Shown here one piece after another: positions 1 through 12,674 of a stretch of 64,000 nucleotides of DNA. This DNA comes from Piezodorus guildinii (Eukaryota > Arthropoda > Insecta > Hemiptera > Pentatomidae): contig CM041297.1 of NCBI GenBank assembly GCA_023052935.1, positions 49,891,917 to 49,955,916 of the forward strand, given 5' to 3'. A program made the translations under genes and the position numbers. How positions within the stretch are numbered: the first letter of the stretch is position 1; each line of letters opens with the position of its first letter. Under the pieces are notes generated by a model, which saw nothing but the letters and a program-made list of their open reading frames with translations, had not been told where the DNA came from and did not search any database.

Positions 1-80
1 ATTTCAAATGTTATCATTGTCACTACATTAAAAAAAAATTTCATTATCATATTAATATGTACTTTTATTCTGATGTTTGT

Positions 81-120
81 AGCCCTGATGATAGCTCACA
101 AGCTTGAGCCGAAACGTTGA
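81..120 (+). other. CTGATGA...GCCGAAACGTTG stem motif
   Basis: CTGATGA (85-91) is followed by a short inverted pair (GCTC / GAGC) and then GAAAC (111-115). The same order, preceded by AGCC and followed by an A/T-rich AATTAAA tract, occurs in both arms of the foldback element at 50.5-51.6 kb. It is probably a remnant of a related mobile element. It resembles a hammerhead ribozyme core, but no stem I partner is visible. Confidence 0.4.
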
Positions 121-220
121 CAAAATTAAACATTTTAAAAAAAATTACTGATTCCTGATTATTCCACCTATAATAGTTTCTACAGTCGACTATACATCCT
201 CAATAACGAATCAATAATAT

Positions 221-225
<5 letters not shown>

Positions 226-305
<80 letters not shown>

Positions 306-310
306 TATAT
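226..310. repeat. (AT)n microsatellite
   Basis: About 85 bases of nearly pure AT dinucleotide repeat. Its length is probably polymorphic and hard to assemble exactly. Confidence 0.95.
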
Positions 311-1444
311 AAAAATCATTTAAATATGTACCAACATATTTCCTAATCTTGTTGAGTTATTTAAAGTGAGCTAGGATGTGGAAGATTGATCATCGAAGAG
401 ATGGAGAAATAAATCGTGTTTAGATGAGGTTAGGGAAAAAAGTTTACGAACGGAGATGGGCAAGGAATTCCCAAATAAGGCGGCTTGGATGAAATGGGAT
501 TTTTTCATCTGGATGAAAGGAAGCAGTTTTCTCTTAAGGAATGTATATGTAAATCGGCAGGTAGAGATTTATGGAAAAACTAAAGTGCTTTGGTTTCGAT
601 ATTTCAGTTTAGAGTTTAAAACAACACAATTTAAGTGAACTAGGTTTTAATAACTACTTGTAATAAACATATTAATGAAGAATATTACTAAATCATATCC
701 ATAAACATTATAGTTTTGAAAAACCGAGATTTTTTTTTAAACTAAACAATAATAGATATAATTTTCGATAGCTTATCGGTTCAAGTTAAAATGTTTTGTT
801 TATAAAATAATTCATGCACCTTTTACTGGTGATATAATGTAAAACTACAGTTTAAATTTTTTAATGTAATTTAATGTTTATACATTTGATATTTATAAAT
901 ACCATTTGGTTAATTCCTTAAACAGTTGCTCACTATTTTAAGCAAGATTAATTTTCCGTCCTAGCCAGTTGAAAACACAACCGAGGCTTGGCTCTTAAAG
1001 TCAAAATTCGTCTAAAAACATCGAATTTTGTCGTCGTTTAACCGCCTGTGCATAGGATTTTCCTATTCGGAAATAAAAAAAAATATATATATTAAAAGAC
1101 CTTATTATTTTTTTTTCTCTTAAAGATAAGAAATTGCGGTTGAAGCTAATGCCTTAAAGCACCTTAACTACAATTTTTTCAGAATATATAAACATTATTG
1201 ACAAAGTAAACAGAAGGAGAGAAAATAAACTATATTTACATATTTACAAATGATTTCGGAAGAATCACTTACTATCAGCAAAATGTATTGTTTATTTGTT
1301 AATTATAATCTGCTAGCCTAAATGACCTAAATATGTGGTAAAATTAAATTGAGATTATATATTGTTGTAGGAAATATTATAGAAAAAACCTACATACAAG
1401 AACGGATAAAATATTGAAAATATAAAATTTAGAAATTAAAACTT
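311..1444. other. unassigned AT-rich DNA
   Basis: No recognisable gene, element or long open frame. A 60-codon open frame at 456-638 has no supporting features. Several poly-A and poly-T tracts are present. Confidence 0.6.
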
Positions 1445-2040
1445 CATCTTGACAAACGTCTTACATGGAATCCTCATACTCGACTTAAACGACAGGAAAC
1501 TGCTCGTAGATATCGACTATTAAAACACTTGACAAACGATCAAAACTCTCTCTATACTTCAAAAAACTGATTTTCACAACCATAATTAGACCTATCTGGA
1601 CTTATGGCATAGAGCTATGGGGCTCCACTAAACCATCGAATTCCTCCCGCATCCAATCCTTGCAATCCAAAATCCTTCGACAAATCCTAGACGCTCCATA
1701 CTTTGTTACCAACAAACTCATCCATAGAGACCTGAATATCCCACTTGTTGCAGAAATTGCCCAAAAAAGATACTCCTCCTTTCATTCCAAATTACCAGCC
1801 CATACAAACCCGCTTGTCCGTATCCTCTCATCGGCATATATTCCCGATAATCCTCCGAGGCGTCTGAAAAGCCGGTGGCCTCGAGACCTGCTTACCGAAT
1901 AAACTCTGAAGTGCTACCACTGGGTAGATTCTTCTCAAGACTTTTCCAAGCCGATGTTCTGTAAATAGCTCATTTACTTGTTGTACTGTGTACAGTTGTA
2001 AATACCAATAAAAGAATTTAAAAAAAAAAAGAAAAAAAAG
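1445..2040 (+). mobile_element. Jockey-type LINE, 3' fragment
   Basis: This is the extreme C-terminus of a reverse-transcriptase ORF2 followed by a 3' UTR and a poly-A tail (about 2019-2040). The first ~200 bases encode LDKRLTWNPHTRLKRQE in one frame, then continue in others because of frameshifts. From 1660 the frame is open to the stop at 1900-1902 (80 codons) and ends PPRRLKSRWPRDLLTE. The same ending and the segment before it (LIHRDLNIPL) are found in the LINE copies at 15.9-16.4 kb and 56.7-59.0 kb, so all three belong to one clade. AATAAAA lies just before the tail. The copy is 5'-truncated and dead. Jockey clade is inferred from the motif style; a related clade is possible. Confidence 0.85.
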
Positions 2041-3331
2041 AAAGAAATTAAAAAAAACAACCTTAAGTTAACAAAACATGCTTAGTTATTTTATGAGTGT
2101 AGCGTTTCAGAGAATATTTATTATAATTACCGATTCCCTTTATTAATGAATTTTTGGATACTGGTGTTTTACGTAACAAAGTATATGATTTTATAAACAC
2201 AAAGAGGATTAAATTTAAATATTGAAGAACGCTACGAATTTATTTTACAACCCAATACTTGAACTTTTTGTGAATCCAATGACGATCATAAAAAAAAAAA
2301 ATTGATCTATATAGCGAAAGCGAATAGCTTAACAATGAACTTGTTTGGCTCATAATAAACACCACGTTACTATACAAAATATTGATCCGAGCAGCTGTGA
2401 GTCAGCTGATGAGTATAAGTGATCGCTAGTAACTGTTCCAACAATGATTGATGTAGCATAGTTTATACTGATATTAATATTCTCGGCATTAAACACATTT
2501 TAGAATAAATGCGATGGTCACGGAAAGAGAGAAGTCCTCACGCCAGCACGCTCCACAATAAAGTAATTCATCAAGAATTATAGGCCACTCACGTTCTCTT
2601 TTATGACTATGAATTATTATTTCCACTAGTAAAAGCGACACTGTTGTTAAGCGCACGCCTTATAAGCTCTAGTTATCAGTGCGTGAACTCTTCCTTACCC
2701 TACTCTCTCGACTTTCATTCAAGGGCACGCAATTTTTTCTCTCTTTTTATTTGCAGAAAAACTCTCCTGATGTAAATACAATATATAACCATCAAAATCA
2801 TCATTTTTTCCCCTACCGAGGAGCGCAAACGTACACAGATTACTCACTCTAGAACAATAGAGGCAGTGTGGGTAATTGCGAATGCAAGCCAGTACCAATG
2901 GAGTTAGGTGTTTCATCGCAAGCTAAATAGAGCGGAAAACTTACAGCGCCCTTTAGCAACGACAATTTGGAAATGTCTTGTTACAACCTTTGAGGTTTAA
3001 TTCAAGGGTAAATCATCGAATTAGAAAGAGTTGAAGAAAAAATACTAGAATCCAGTTTTAATCGGAAGCTTCGGAAAGCCTCAGGATAATCTTCTATAAA
3101 TCCCATTAAAGATTCATCTTTGATGCATTAATGAATCATCTACCATCGTCGCTCACAGCCATCTGTCAGGACTGATACAGACCATTGCACCGCTATTGTA
3201 TGAACTTCGGTCTCACAAGGGAAGGAAGTTGGGGGCTAAGGCAGTATACTTGAGTTCAGGAATAATACTTAGAACATAATGTGAACAACGTGAATCATAA
3301 ATAGGAGAATTAACATAAACAACTTTCGTAC

Positions 3332-3338
<7 letters not shown>
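2041..3338. other. unassigned DNA, slightly less AT-rich at 2.5-3.3 kb
   Basis: No element recognised. On the minus strand an ATG at 2916 opens a 65-codon frame ending at 2719, and a GTGAGT donor-like site follows codon 23. This alone is too weak to call a gene. Confidence 0.45.

Positions 3339-3404
<66 letters not shown>
3339..3404. repeat. (TA)n microsatellite
   Basis: About 66 bases of TA dinucleotide repeat preceded by CATATGTG. Confidence 0.95.
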
Positions 3405-3408
<4 letters not shown>

Positions 3409-4184
3409 CAATGTTAATTAAGATTATTTTAGCCTTGGAGAAGTAATGTAGCTGCGTTCTTCTAACTAAGATTATGATTGGTTAATAACCTAGACCAGTG
3501 ATTCAACAAAACTTTCTCCCGGACCCATTCATACAATGGGTAGTACCCTTAAAATCCCCAAAATCTAAGTTATACATATTAAGATATTTAAAGGGCTACA
3601 CCGTATTACGTGCTTTTAATACGAAATACCACTCCAACCGAAATTTAGTGTAAGCGAAATCGCCAAAAGGGAAAGAAAATGAAGAAAAGAACCAAAGCTC
3701 AAGAACTTTTATATATTCTATCTGTGCAACATTGAAGTACTCAAATTTAAAGCTAATACAAGATAGGTATTAATTAAAATACTAATTTTTTTTTTTTTTT
3801 TTTGTTTACCACCTTATACATCTCTCATTTAAGCTGCATATTTCTATCTATATGTCTATTATAAATTGACTAATTTTATAGTTGTAATTGTTCAGTAGCA
3901 GTCATTTGGCTTCTAATATCTTTGAATATTCTAAAATAAGGTAATTAAAAAAAAAAAAATTCCATATATCTTGCGGATTCCCTAGGCATAGTCTGTGGAT
4001 CATAAACAATCATTTTCATGTTAGATAAAAAATTTGCCCCGAGACCAAATCAACAACAACAAAATAAGCCATCCTTTAGGTACATGTAGTTCAAATTTTA
4101 GAGTTAAACTATTTAACTCTTATAAAAACTTTATGATTATAAACCTATATGAGTGCATACATTTTCCATTATGTTTTCAGTTCA
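3405..4184. other. unassigned AT-rich DNA
   Basis: No open frame, element or RNA gene recognised. It contains a T17 tract near 3787 and an A13 tract near 3946. Confidence 0.5.
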
Positions 4185-4388
4185 TTAGGCACTAAAGTTA
4201 TTACCCAATGGTGGTTCTGTAGTTAAAAGAACATAAAAATAGCTGAGTATGCCATTGGCCACAGCGCAGTATGGTTTGGAGAGGCGGAGAGACCACAAAC
4301 AAGGAGGTTGTGGCGGCGGTATGCTAGCAGGAATCCCGGCCACCGTTACTAACACCGAAATAACCAAACGGGAGATGGAAAACTCCAT
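4185..4388 (-). CDS. possible small secreted-protein ORF or first exon
   Basis: A 67-codon frame starts at an ATG in good context (GAAAATGGAG) and lies in a patch richer in GC than its surroundings. The product begins MEFSISRLVISVLVTVAGIPA, which looks like a signal peptide: a short polar start, a hydrophobic core at residues 8-17 and small residues at a possible cleavage site near 19-22. It continues with a proline-rich, two-cysteine segment (PPPQPPC, then PYC). A polypyrimidine tract followed by CAG (minus strand, near 4220) could be a 3' splice site, so the 3' part of the frame may be intron. The opposite strand is also open for 78 codons, which is expected of a GC-richer patch and weakens the case. 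No family was recognised. Confidence 0.25.
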   Translation of the reverse strand: MEFSISRLVISVLVTVAGIPASIPPPQPPCLWSLRLSKPYCAVANGILSYFYVLLTTEPPLGNNFSA

Positions 4389-7320
4389 TTTCTACCGCTC
4401 TGAAAAATACGTTCTTCATCAAAGTACGGCTAAGAAAAGTCAGTACATTGCTGAGCAGAAATATTTAAAACATCATTCAACGTAGAAATAAATGTTGATT
4501 ACAAATGATAGTGAACAACTTTCGGAACTCACATCCTTCTAGATAGCGCGATCCTACCCTAGTTACTGTAGATCCCCTCAATTACTATCATGTATCCCTT
4601 TGTACGCATGGGACAGTTATCTCCGAGAACCCTTCGCAAGGGAGGGAAGACCCCAACTGCCGGAACAACCCTTCAGATGCTCATAATTGTCAAGTGCCTC
4701 TAGAACAGCATGATTTATATAGAGTTCGGATGCTATCAAACCAAGTTGAAACTTACAACCCAATGGAAGAGTAAAAAATGTATCAAACGCCCACTTCATA
4801 CTTTTTTACAGAAAGATTCTTCGATAACATTGAAACTAATATGAAACACCTTCTAATCAAAACCTATAATAAGAACAGGGTATCGACAGAAAAATCAGGT
4901 TCTCTGAGCCTATTATTATTAATTGCAATTATTTTTTGTATAAAAAAAAATTAGGAAAACGCAATAAAATGTATTATAACCACTCCAAAATCTGTGCACC
5001 CGAAATATACGATGTTCTCAGGGAGAAGGCTCAGTTTTATACGGGCTCAACAGGTACGGTTTAAATTTTAAAAGGGCAACGAAACTCCAGAACTTCAGGC
5101 TACGTTAAAAAGCTCCTCTATCATAAATACGGGTTAGAATGATGATATAAAGTCGAGTGAATTTTGAAATTCGTGTTTATGTGTATTAAAAAAAAAAAAG
5201 ATAAAAAGGACTCCATGAAAAAGCCCTGTCAATGGACGTGCTGAGAAAGAATCTGTAACGCATTTCAGACTTCTTATAAAATTATTTCAAGCACTGGAAT
5301 CAAACCTAATGAATCCATATGGTGTTCATCACATGGCTGTGTACTGAGACCATACACTAATAGTGATTTCTGACTAACACTCTAAATATGGCAACCAAAC
5401 TCACAACTTTAATGAGCTGTCAGAATGTAAAATGATATCACATAATGCGGCGTAAGAAAAATATACATAGCATATGTGAATGACATAAATTTGGTGGATG
5501 AAAAACATACAATAAAATTGGTTTGCAAGGAAGGATTCAACATTTATGAGAATATAACTAACTGTATTGCATTTCTTTTGAGAACTGCATTACCAAAGGA
5601 AAAGTTGACCAGTTATTGTAAGCTGTTTGCGGAAAGTTTTACTGCCTAGCTTTCACGGAGTGCTTCAACGGAACCATTCTTCCATAACGGCTTTAAAGAA
5701 CATAAATCACATAATTCAAGTTGCATTGTCTCCCTATCGACATTCACCATTGAAAACTTTCTAGGCCGGTTTTTTTCTTTTTAGCTCATTATTCCCGTAA
5801 AATAATGATTTTATGTTTGTGGTATACTGGTTGCATTCCTCATAACAAATCATAGTAAAACGGGTTTTGTTCTCTGGAACCAAAGGTATTTTTTTGAGTA
5901 ACAGATTAGTTAATAAAACAATTATGTCAGACATAAATATCGTTTGTAGGTGGCTACCATTAACACATTAATGCCAACTTAAAAACGAAACTGTAATAGG
6001 TAAGTGCCGTTCCTCACAGGAAAAGCCCGGATTTATATGAAATGAAAAACATTCTAATGTGCTATGGAATATATCATATCATAAAAAGTATGATAATATG
6101 CATCTAAACAGATAACAGGTGTAGCATAAATAATAATTAAAAAAACAAAACAATCCATAACCATAACAAATTAACTAATTTTTTCCCTTTTTAGAATTAA
6201 TGATTATTTTATGTTTATCTTTTCATAGATAATTGCATAAAATAGTTTCAAGACGTTTCTAATTTAATTAAGTAAAGTAACAATACCATTTATATTATTC
6301 TATTATATTATATCATTTATATTATATTATTTTATTATAATTAAAAACCAAAAGTATTTTAAAAATTTCTTTTGTTGAAACACTATCGATTGCTGTTTTA
6401 ATTTTTCTCAAAACAAGGATGATCACAATGTTTCTCTCAGATGTTTCCCGACATTTTTCGTGTAATATTTCCAATAATAATGCAAACTAAAAAACAGTTG
6501 TCTATAATTATTAAATCCTCCGATGATTATTAAGCAATCTAAATTTAAAAGTTTTACTCACTTCGAAATTAGATTATTAAAAAAACAACAACATTAAGAC
6601 AAGTATTAATTGACAATATAGACATGCTATTTACTTTCTTAGAGGACTTTTAGTCCTAAAATAATTGTAATTCATACAAAATAAATTCTATTATTCATAG
6701 TATAAGCATCATCAGACAAATCGTGCACAGTAACCCCATTTAAAAATTCGTCAAACATTTAGAAGAATCTGTTTCATAAAGGAATACAACTCATCTTTTT
6801 TGGAGAGGGAAAATTATCATTTGTATATCATTGTATCCCTATCAACGGATGATCTAGAATTATAATTAAATTGGTCTAATCCTTAATCTTATCCATTTAA
6901 GGAAAAAGATCTAAGCAATGCCCTGCTCAGATATGTTTTTCCCTAACTGACTATTTTTATTGAATTACCTTTTAATTTTTTATATCAGTGACAAATTTTG
7001 GATAAACAGATGAATTTCAAACAGTTAAAACCAGATAATTTGAAAATATTTACTTATTATCTTAACATATAACTATGTAACATTGTTTATTATTTTTATT
7101 TATTTGTTATTCCGCATCTACACTTTCGGGTCATTAGCGGGTCTTGATTCACAAGCTTTACATTGAGTTTAACTGACCAATATCTCCGAACAACTCAAAA
7201 AGTCTTAAAATTGAGTCCTCATCATTTCTTAGTGCTTCTTTTAAGTTTGGTATGTTGTGTCTTGTTCCGGTGTCAGTGTATAATGTGCATTTACAATGTG
7301 TTTTATGGTCAGTGTTGTGT

Positions 7321-7321
<1 letters not shown>
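4389..7321. other. unassigned AT-rich DNA
   Basis: About 2.9 kb with no recognisable element or credible open frame on either strand. The 60-codon minus frame at 4617-4799 has no recognisable features. Composition becomes strongly AT-rich from 6.1 kb. Confidence 0.5.

Positions 7322-7368
<47 letters not shown>
7322..7368. repeat. (TA)n microsatellite
   Basis: About 47 bases of TA repeat directly abutting the 40-base T tract of the neighbouring SINE. Open frames running through this tract are artefacts of the repeat. Confidence 0.9.
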
Positions 7369-7408
<40 letters not shown>

Positions 7409-7575
7409 CCCCTACCTCGCCTTTGAAGGCTATACGGGGGTTCTCTCGGCCAGAGGGTGAGGGCGGGGTATATATACCGAGATAAAATCCCCCAGCACGA
7501 GAGTCGAACTCGTAATTATTTGGTTTTACATTTTTCGGTTATCTATTGCTAGGCAACGAGTGCTCACAGCAACGC
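7369..7575 (-). mobile_element. SINE family B, copy 1
   Basis: On the minus strand the unit ends with GGCGAGGTAGGGG followed by about 40 A residues (7369-7408 read as T on the plus strand), the normal tail of a retroposed SINE. An RNA polymerase III B-box-like stretch (GAGTTCGACTCTCG) lies in the middle. The copy at 11.5 kb shares the 3' block (AGCCTTC, GGCGAGGTAGGG), the CTCGGTATATA/CTCGGCATTTA block and the B-box neighbourhood, so this is a family and not a unique sequence. Boundaries at the 5' end are approximate. Confidence 0.7.
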
Positions 7576-9044
7576 GCGTTACATGTATCACAGAATGGCG
7601 GATCCAGGCCTCTCATTAAATATCCGTACGTAAAGGCTGTATGGTCTATTCTCAGCCTTGTTAGCACTACCTCTTGTTTCTACTTTTCCTGCATGATGTA
7701 GTCCAAGGAGATACTTCTTCCTTTATCTCTTTCAGCTTAGTACTGGAAGTAGCCCATTCAATTTTCCACTTGTTTTTGTTTTTTAAATGCCTCTTATCAA
7801 TTTTTAAAATTTGTGTGCAATAATTTTAAAAGTCGTTTAACAGAACACCTAACTTATAATATTTAAAAAAAAGTTTTAATAATTCACTGTGTTGTTTTGA
7901 ATGTAATTTGAATTGATAATTTTACTTGTAGAGTTCTGATGATAGAAGTGAGTTCCCGAAAAGTTGAAACGATGATAAAACAAAAAAAAATAAAAAGAAT
8001 TTGGAAGAAATAAATCAGCCCTAATATCTACATTTGTATAGAAATCCGGGACTTAATTATATAAGGATTCCCAATCTTATATTCACCCTATAACATTGCT
8101 ATTGTTCTGGTATGTTTTTTTTATATGCATATTTAAATATATATTTTGTAATTATAGGCTAAAAGGTATTGGAGGGACAATAGGAAAATAATGAAGATTA
8201 GTAAAAGTTAAAACTTCCTGTATAACTTGTCCTATTCCTAATACAACACATCCTAAATATCTTGGAATACAAAGAGCTTCATTGAGATGAATAATAAGAG
8301 AACATCCAGATGAATATTATACCTAATCAGAAATATGTTCCCCCAACCTGAATTTTCACCGAAAAGCAATCCAACTTTCCATGACAATTATTATACAAAC
8401 CTGCCTCGCTGGTTAATTACTTACAGAACAAACTAAAGGGCGACAATGTTCAATCGACATCCGAAATAATTACAGAGAGTTACAAGATAAACAATGGAAA
8501 CACATCTGTATGGAAATCTGATTAACTAAGTCACGAACGAAAACAATCCTGACGAGTTTGATATTGTCTGTTTATTTAAGCCCTGAAGCGAGACTTCCAT
8601 TCTGAATTACGCCCATTCAGAATTCATACTCAAAAATAATACTAAAGTTTTTTTTTTATGATACCGGGGAAAATCTGGAATATTAATTCATATGTAGCTG
8701 TTTTAATTTTAAAGATCCGTTTATCTTCAAGCGTCCATTTGAAAATCTCTAGTGAATTAATTATAAAAGAACACGGGCTTCGCATTAAAATACAATTATT
8801 AAACTAATTGGCTATGCATAAAAGTTATTTAATATTCTGAATTAATTAAGAAAAAAGTTGCCCGCATATTACAAACAGGAAGAATATTAATTGTATAAAA
8901 AGTAATTATTAAATTTAAAAACTATAGTAATAAGACCCACAACCAGCAGCAACTATATAAATTAATGGATTGATCAAGAAATATGTGTATTACACCATAC
9001 TAATTTACAGAAGACAAAAATTAAATAATAAAAAACATATAAGA
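7576..9044. other. unassigned AT-rich DNA with a weak CTGATGA motif
   Basis: At 7936-7972 CTGATGA is followed by GAAAAGTTGAAAC, a diverged form of the motif at 81-120. Nothing else was recognised. Confidence 0.4.
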
Positions 9045-9352
9045 GAGCGGTGTGGTCTATTGGATAGAGTACTAGTTACTGTTCTCGGTTCTGGGTTCGA
9101 ATCCCGGCTATGACAGAAATATTATTTATTCTGTTAATTAAGACGGGGAAGGGGAGGGGTGACCCTCCTGTGGTAGACACAGTCTCTCTAAAGTGGGCAC
9201 CCAATACGATTGAGGAAAAACCGATGGCGGCTGGCGAGATCAAGGCTTAATCACCTCATAGCACGGCCGTTGACAGAGAAATAGTACGAATCTCTATACG
9301 CACTGACCCCAAGACCCTTCATGGTTGTAGAGGTACAAGGTTTTTTTTTTTT
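9045..9352 (+). mobile_element. tRNA-derived SINE, family C
   Basis: The first ~75 bases look like a tRNA: an A-box-like TGGTCTATTGGATAGAGT and a textbook B box, GGTTCGAATCC, followed by CGGCTATGAC. The downstream body includes AGTGGGCACCCAATACG and CATAGCACGGCCG and ends in a run of about 15 T residues near 9340-9355. The B box and tRNA-like spacing show descent from a tRNA gene, but the folded acceptor and anticodon arms are not convincing and a long non-tRNA body follows, so it is a SINE and not a tRNA gene. Related degraded copies appear at 52.8 kb and probably 41.3 kb. Confidence 0.75.
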
Positions 9353-11546
9353 TTTTCTTTTAATGGAAAATATATAGGATCATTTGAGTGTGAATTTTTA
9401 TTTTTTTTTGTACTTAACATACTTCTATTTTTTATCTTACATTACATTTACTCAATAATAGTAATACAGATGAATACAGTGATAATAATCCTATAACTGT
9501 GTATTTATTATAGAATAAGCTTATAAAACCATATATCCAAAAAAAAAGACAAAAAAATAACAAATCCAGCAGTATATTGATTAATTATTTGAATGTTGGT
9601 TTTATCTAAGCTTCATCCATCTACATTCCACCGGACCCTGAATTCGGTAATACACAAATATGCCGAAGTATTATACACTAAGTATTAGATTTACTAGCGC
9701 ATACTAAGTAACTTTCATCAATTATTCAAAATTATAGTTAGACTTATACATGCTAATTCAAATCTGTTCTTAACCATGTATCCTTCTGAATCCTCCATTT
9801 AGGGAAACAAACATAAAGAAAGCCAGTAAATCAATCTATCAAACGTACATTTTTAATAGCGAAACATGATTGACAGAGGTAATAGGTAAAAATATATGGT
9901 CCCATAATATTCAAGATGCAGAAGAATGTTAGCTAAGGAGATATGAATCGAAATAATAACAAATCATGGGCTTATCTGGGCTATATATAAAAAAGAAGTA
10001 AAAAAAATGATTGGCTATATTTTATGCGACTTGTGAAAAAAGGAGTAAAAATAAAATAATTTAGGAGATGCAATTAACCAGAACTGTCAGACATCTGCCA
10101 CTAACAGATGTTGTAGGTAACACCTGTCTGGCCCGGTTCGACACGAAATGCTCTAAGCCCTACGATTAAATCCCTGCTGCTCTGAATCACAAAAGTATTC
10201 TGAATTCATCCTATGTAAGAAAAAAAAGTATTCCTTAAGTAAGATAAACACTGCAGTCCAAAAACTAAAAACTCTTCAAATTTATAGCACAACACTAACA
10301 ATCCTATGGTTGTAAAGTTAAAACATTGAGATAAATATTGTCATTAATCAAAGGGTAACCATTGGCGAGAAAAAAATAAATAGTGAGAAAAGCCTTTTAG
10401 ATTTTCCGAATAGTTTTCCATTGAAGCCACCAGGCAGCCTTCCTATAGAGAAGCCTTAACTATTGTGATGGCACTGAAGTTGAATTCGTTTCATTGCCAG
10501 CATTCTCTATTGCCTTATTGGTCACGGGCATGAGGGTCTTTTAAATTCCGCAAGAGCCGCACGATCAAAATGTTTCATTATTTTCCCAACTTGGACAGAC
10601 AACTAACATCTTTATTATAAAATTATATTAAAGACAATGTATTTATTAGTTTCAGTATGAATATATTAAATGTTTATCCGATATGCTTTTAAAAAAACAC
10701 ACACCAAACTTCAGTTCTGAAATAATTCATAGGGGATACGGATCCATGATTGATTTGATTATTAGGTACCAGTATTTGCTGTATCCTTATCAAGTTCAAG
10801 TTGGGATGAGGGCTAGTCGTGTAATAATATGCATATATAAAATTTGACATTGCATTAGAATTTAATTATTTAATGTGTTAGTATAAATATTTAGATATTT
10901 AATTTACTGTAGAGATGGAGCAGCAAAGTTTCGTGAAAAAGTTCAAATCATGTGATGCTTGTTTAGAAATAGATATCGGCCCTAAAACTTATTATTTAGT
11001 AACATTTGCCGTATAAACGAGGGGAAAATAGGAAATCTCTCCTTCCTCGTAATGCACACACATCACAAAATAATAATAAATAATAAATACATCTACAGCT
11101 AATTTTAAGCAGTACTGGATATAATAAATCACTAGTGTTTTGGGGCAAAATGTATTAACTCCTCATTTTTATGAAAATTAGGTTTATATGTTTTTAAATA
11201 AATTAATACTATTTTGCTTAATTTTAAATATTATTAAAATAGGCTCTCTTGTGAGATTATATTGCGATTTATGATATAAAGAAACAATTAGAAAGGATTT
11301 AAAATGATTTTTTAAACTTTGGAAAATAGTCCTGTAAACTTCACGTTCCAAGACTAAGCCCTTGGGCTAAACATCAGTGAAATAGCTAAAAGAACCAAAA
11401 CTCTTGAGTTACTGTTATAGTTTCACAAGATGAAAATAATAACACAATGATTATGAATGCTCTACTGTTTCTTGCCTGTATATAAGTGTAAGCACAAGTG
11501 TCAACGACGTGACACCATGACTGCGTAACGACAATAATAGCTAGAA
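9353..11546. other. unassigned AT-rich DNA
   Basis: No recognisable element. A tRNA-like GGTTCGACAC word near 10135 may be another SINE remnant but has no supporting body. Confidence 0.45.
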
Positions 11547-11730
11547 TTTTTTTTAAATCCCTACCTCACCTACGAAGGCTACCAGGTTTCTCGGGCCAGG
11601 GATGAGGGCGAGTGATAAATGCCGAGTTATAGGCCCCTCCTCACCGATACGCGAACTCGTAATAATTTTAATCTAATTTTATTAATTTCTGACCATCTGT
11701 GGTTCCTGGGCAACGCCACAGCACATCCAC
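11547..11730 (-). mobile_element. SINE family B, copy 2
   Basis: On the minus strand it ends GGTGAGGTAGGG followed by a short A-rich tail, and shares the TAGCCTTCG, CTCGGCATTTATCACTCGCC and ACGAGTTCGCG blocks with the 7.4 kb copy. More diverged and with a shorter tail than copy 1, so probably older. Confidence 0.65.
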
Positions 11731-12674
11731 TTCGCCAGCCCCCAAACAAATTATCGTGAGCTGTGTTCAATTTTTATATTCATACTTAGGCCATCTAATT
11801 TTAAAATCCACATCCTTTTAAAGCTGTCCATCAACAGACCGTCTTCCCAACTATGGTTATTTTTCTCCTACAGGCCCCAAGGTTAAAATGAATGAATGAA
11901 TTTCTGACTCGTGGGAAATTCTGTCCATTCACCGACCGAGGAAAGGCCTTCTCAGGGCGTAAATTCCCGTATACTCATCAATGTGGCTAGTTTGTTGTTG
12001 GTGAGGACGTTAAACCCTCCCACATCCTATCCTCCTAAAGAATCTCCTTCCCATAAGACAATTTGTATCGACCAAAGGCAAAAGCTGTGTTAGTGATCAA
12101 CCTTCGAAAGATAGGAAACAGAATTTCAGTATAAATGTGTTAAATTTATGTTCGGTGTATTGGCTATACTACGAAACTGGATTATTTTATAGATTAAGTA
12201 ACACGAAGAGGTCAGCGTGTGATCTATTGTAATATTTCTTAATCTAATTTTATTATCTCAAGTTTTAATCAAATCGTCTATAAAGTCTACATTAACTATC
12301 GTCTCCTACAAGGACTGTTTTTTTTTAAAAAATACCTAAACACGCAGGATTTCATTCCTAAATCATGAATAATCGCGACACAAATATTGTTATTGAAATA
12401 CATCGGTTTTTAAAATCCATTTAATATCCAAAAAATTTTTCTAAATATGAATTATTATAATTATAAAAATTAATAGAAACATTAGCAATATAACTGCCTA
12501 AATTTAATTTTCAGAACAGAAGCGGTAGCCAAAGTAGAGAGGTTATGCGTCATTCAGTTTGTGGCGGAGGGTGTTAAATATGTATGTGACTAAGACCCAG
12601 TCACGTACGAGGCTGGTCATAGACCACATATAGCATACTTGATAGCAGGAAACTGCAACGGATGATAGTCTATT
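11731..12674. other. unassigned DNA
   Basis: A 60-codon frame at 11911-12093 (+) has no supporting motif. No element recognised. Confidence 0.4.

Noticed and set aside
2719..2916. 65-codon minus-strand ORF with a donor-like site
   Set aside because: The ATG and GTGAGT are genuine words, but the length, composition and lack of any domain make chance likely. Mentioned only in the region entry.
7163..7485. Two 77-87 codon plus-strand frames
   Set aside because: They run through the (TA)n and poly-T tracts, giving YIYIYI and FFFFF translations; not genes.
9045..9120. Functional tRNA gene
   Set aside because: A and B boxes are good, but the arms do not fold convincingly and a long non-tRNA body with a tail follows, so it is a SINE. 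The same applies to the heads at 21.7 and 52.5 kb.
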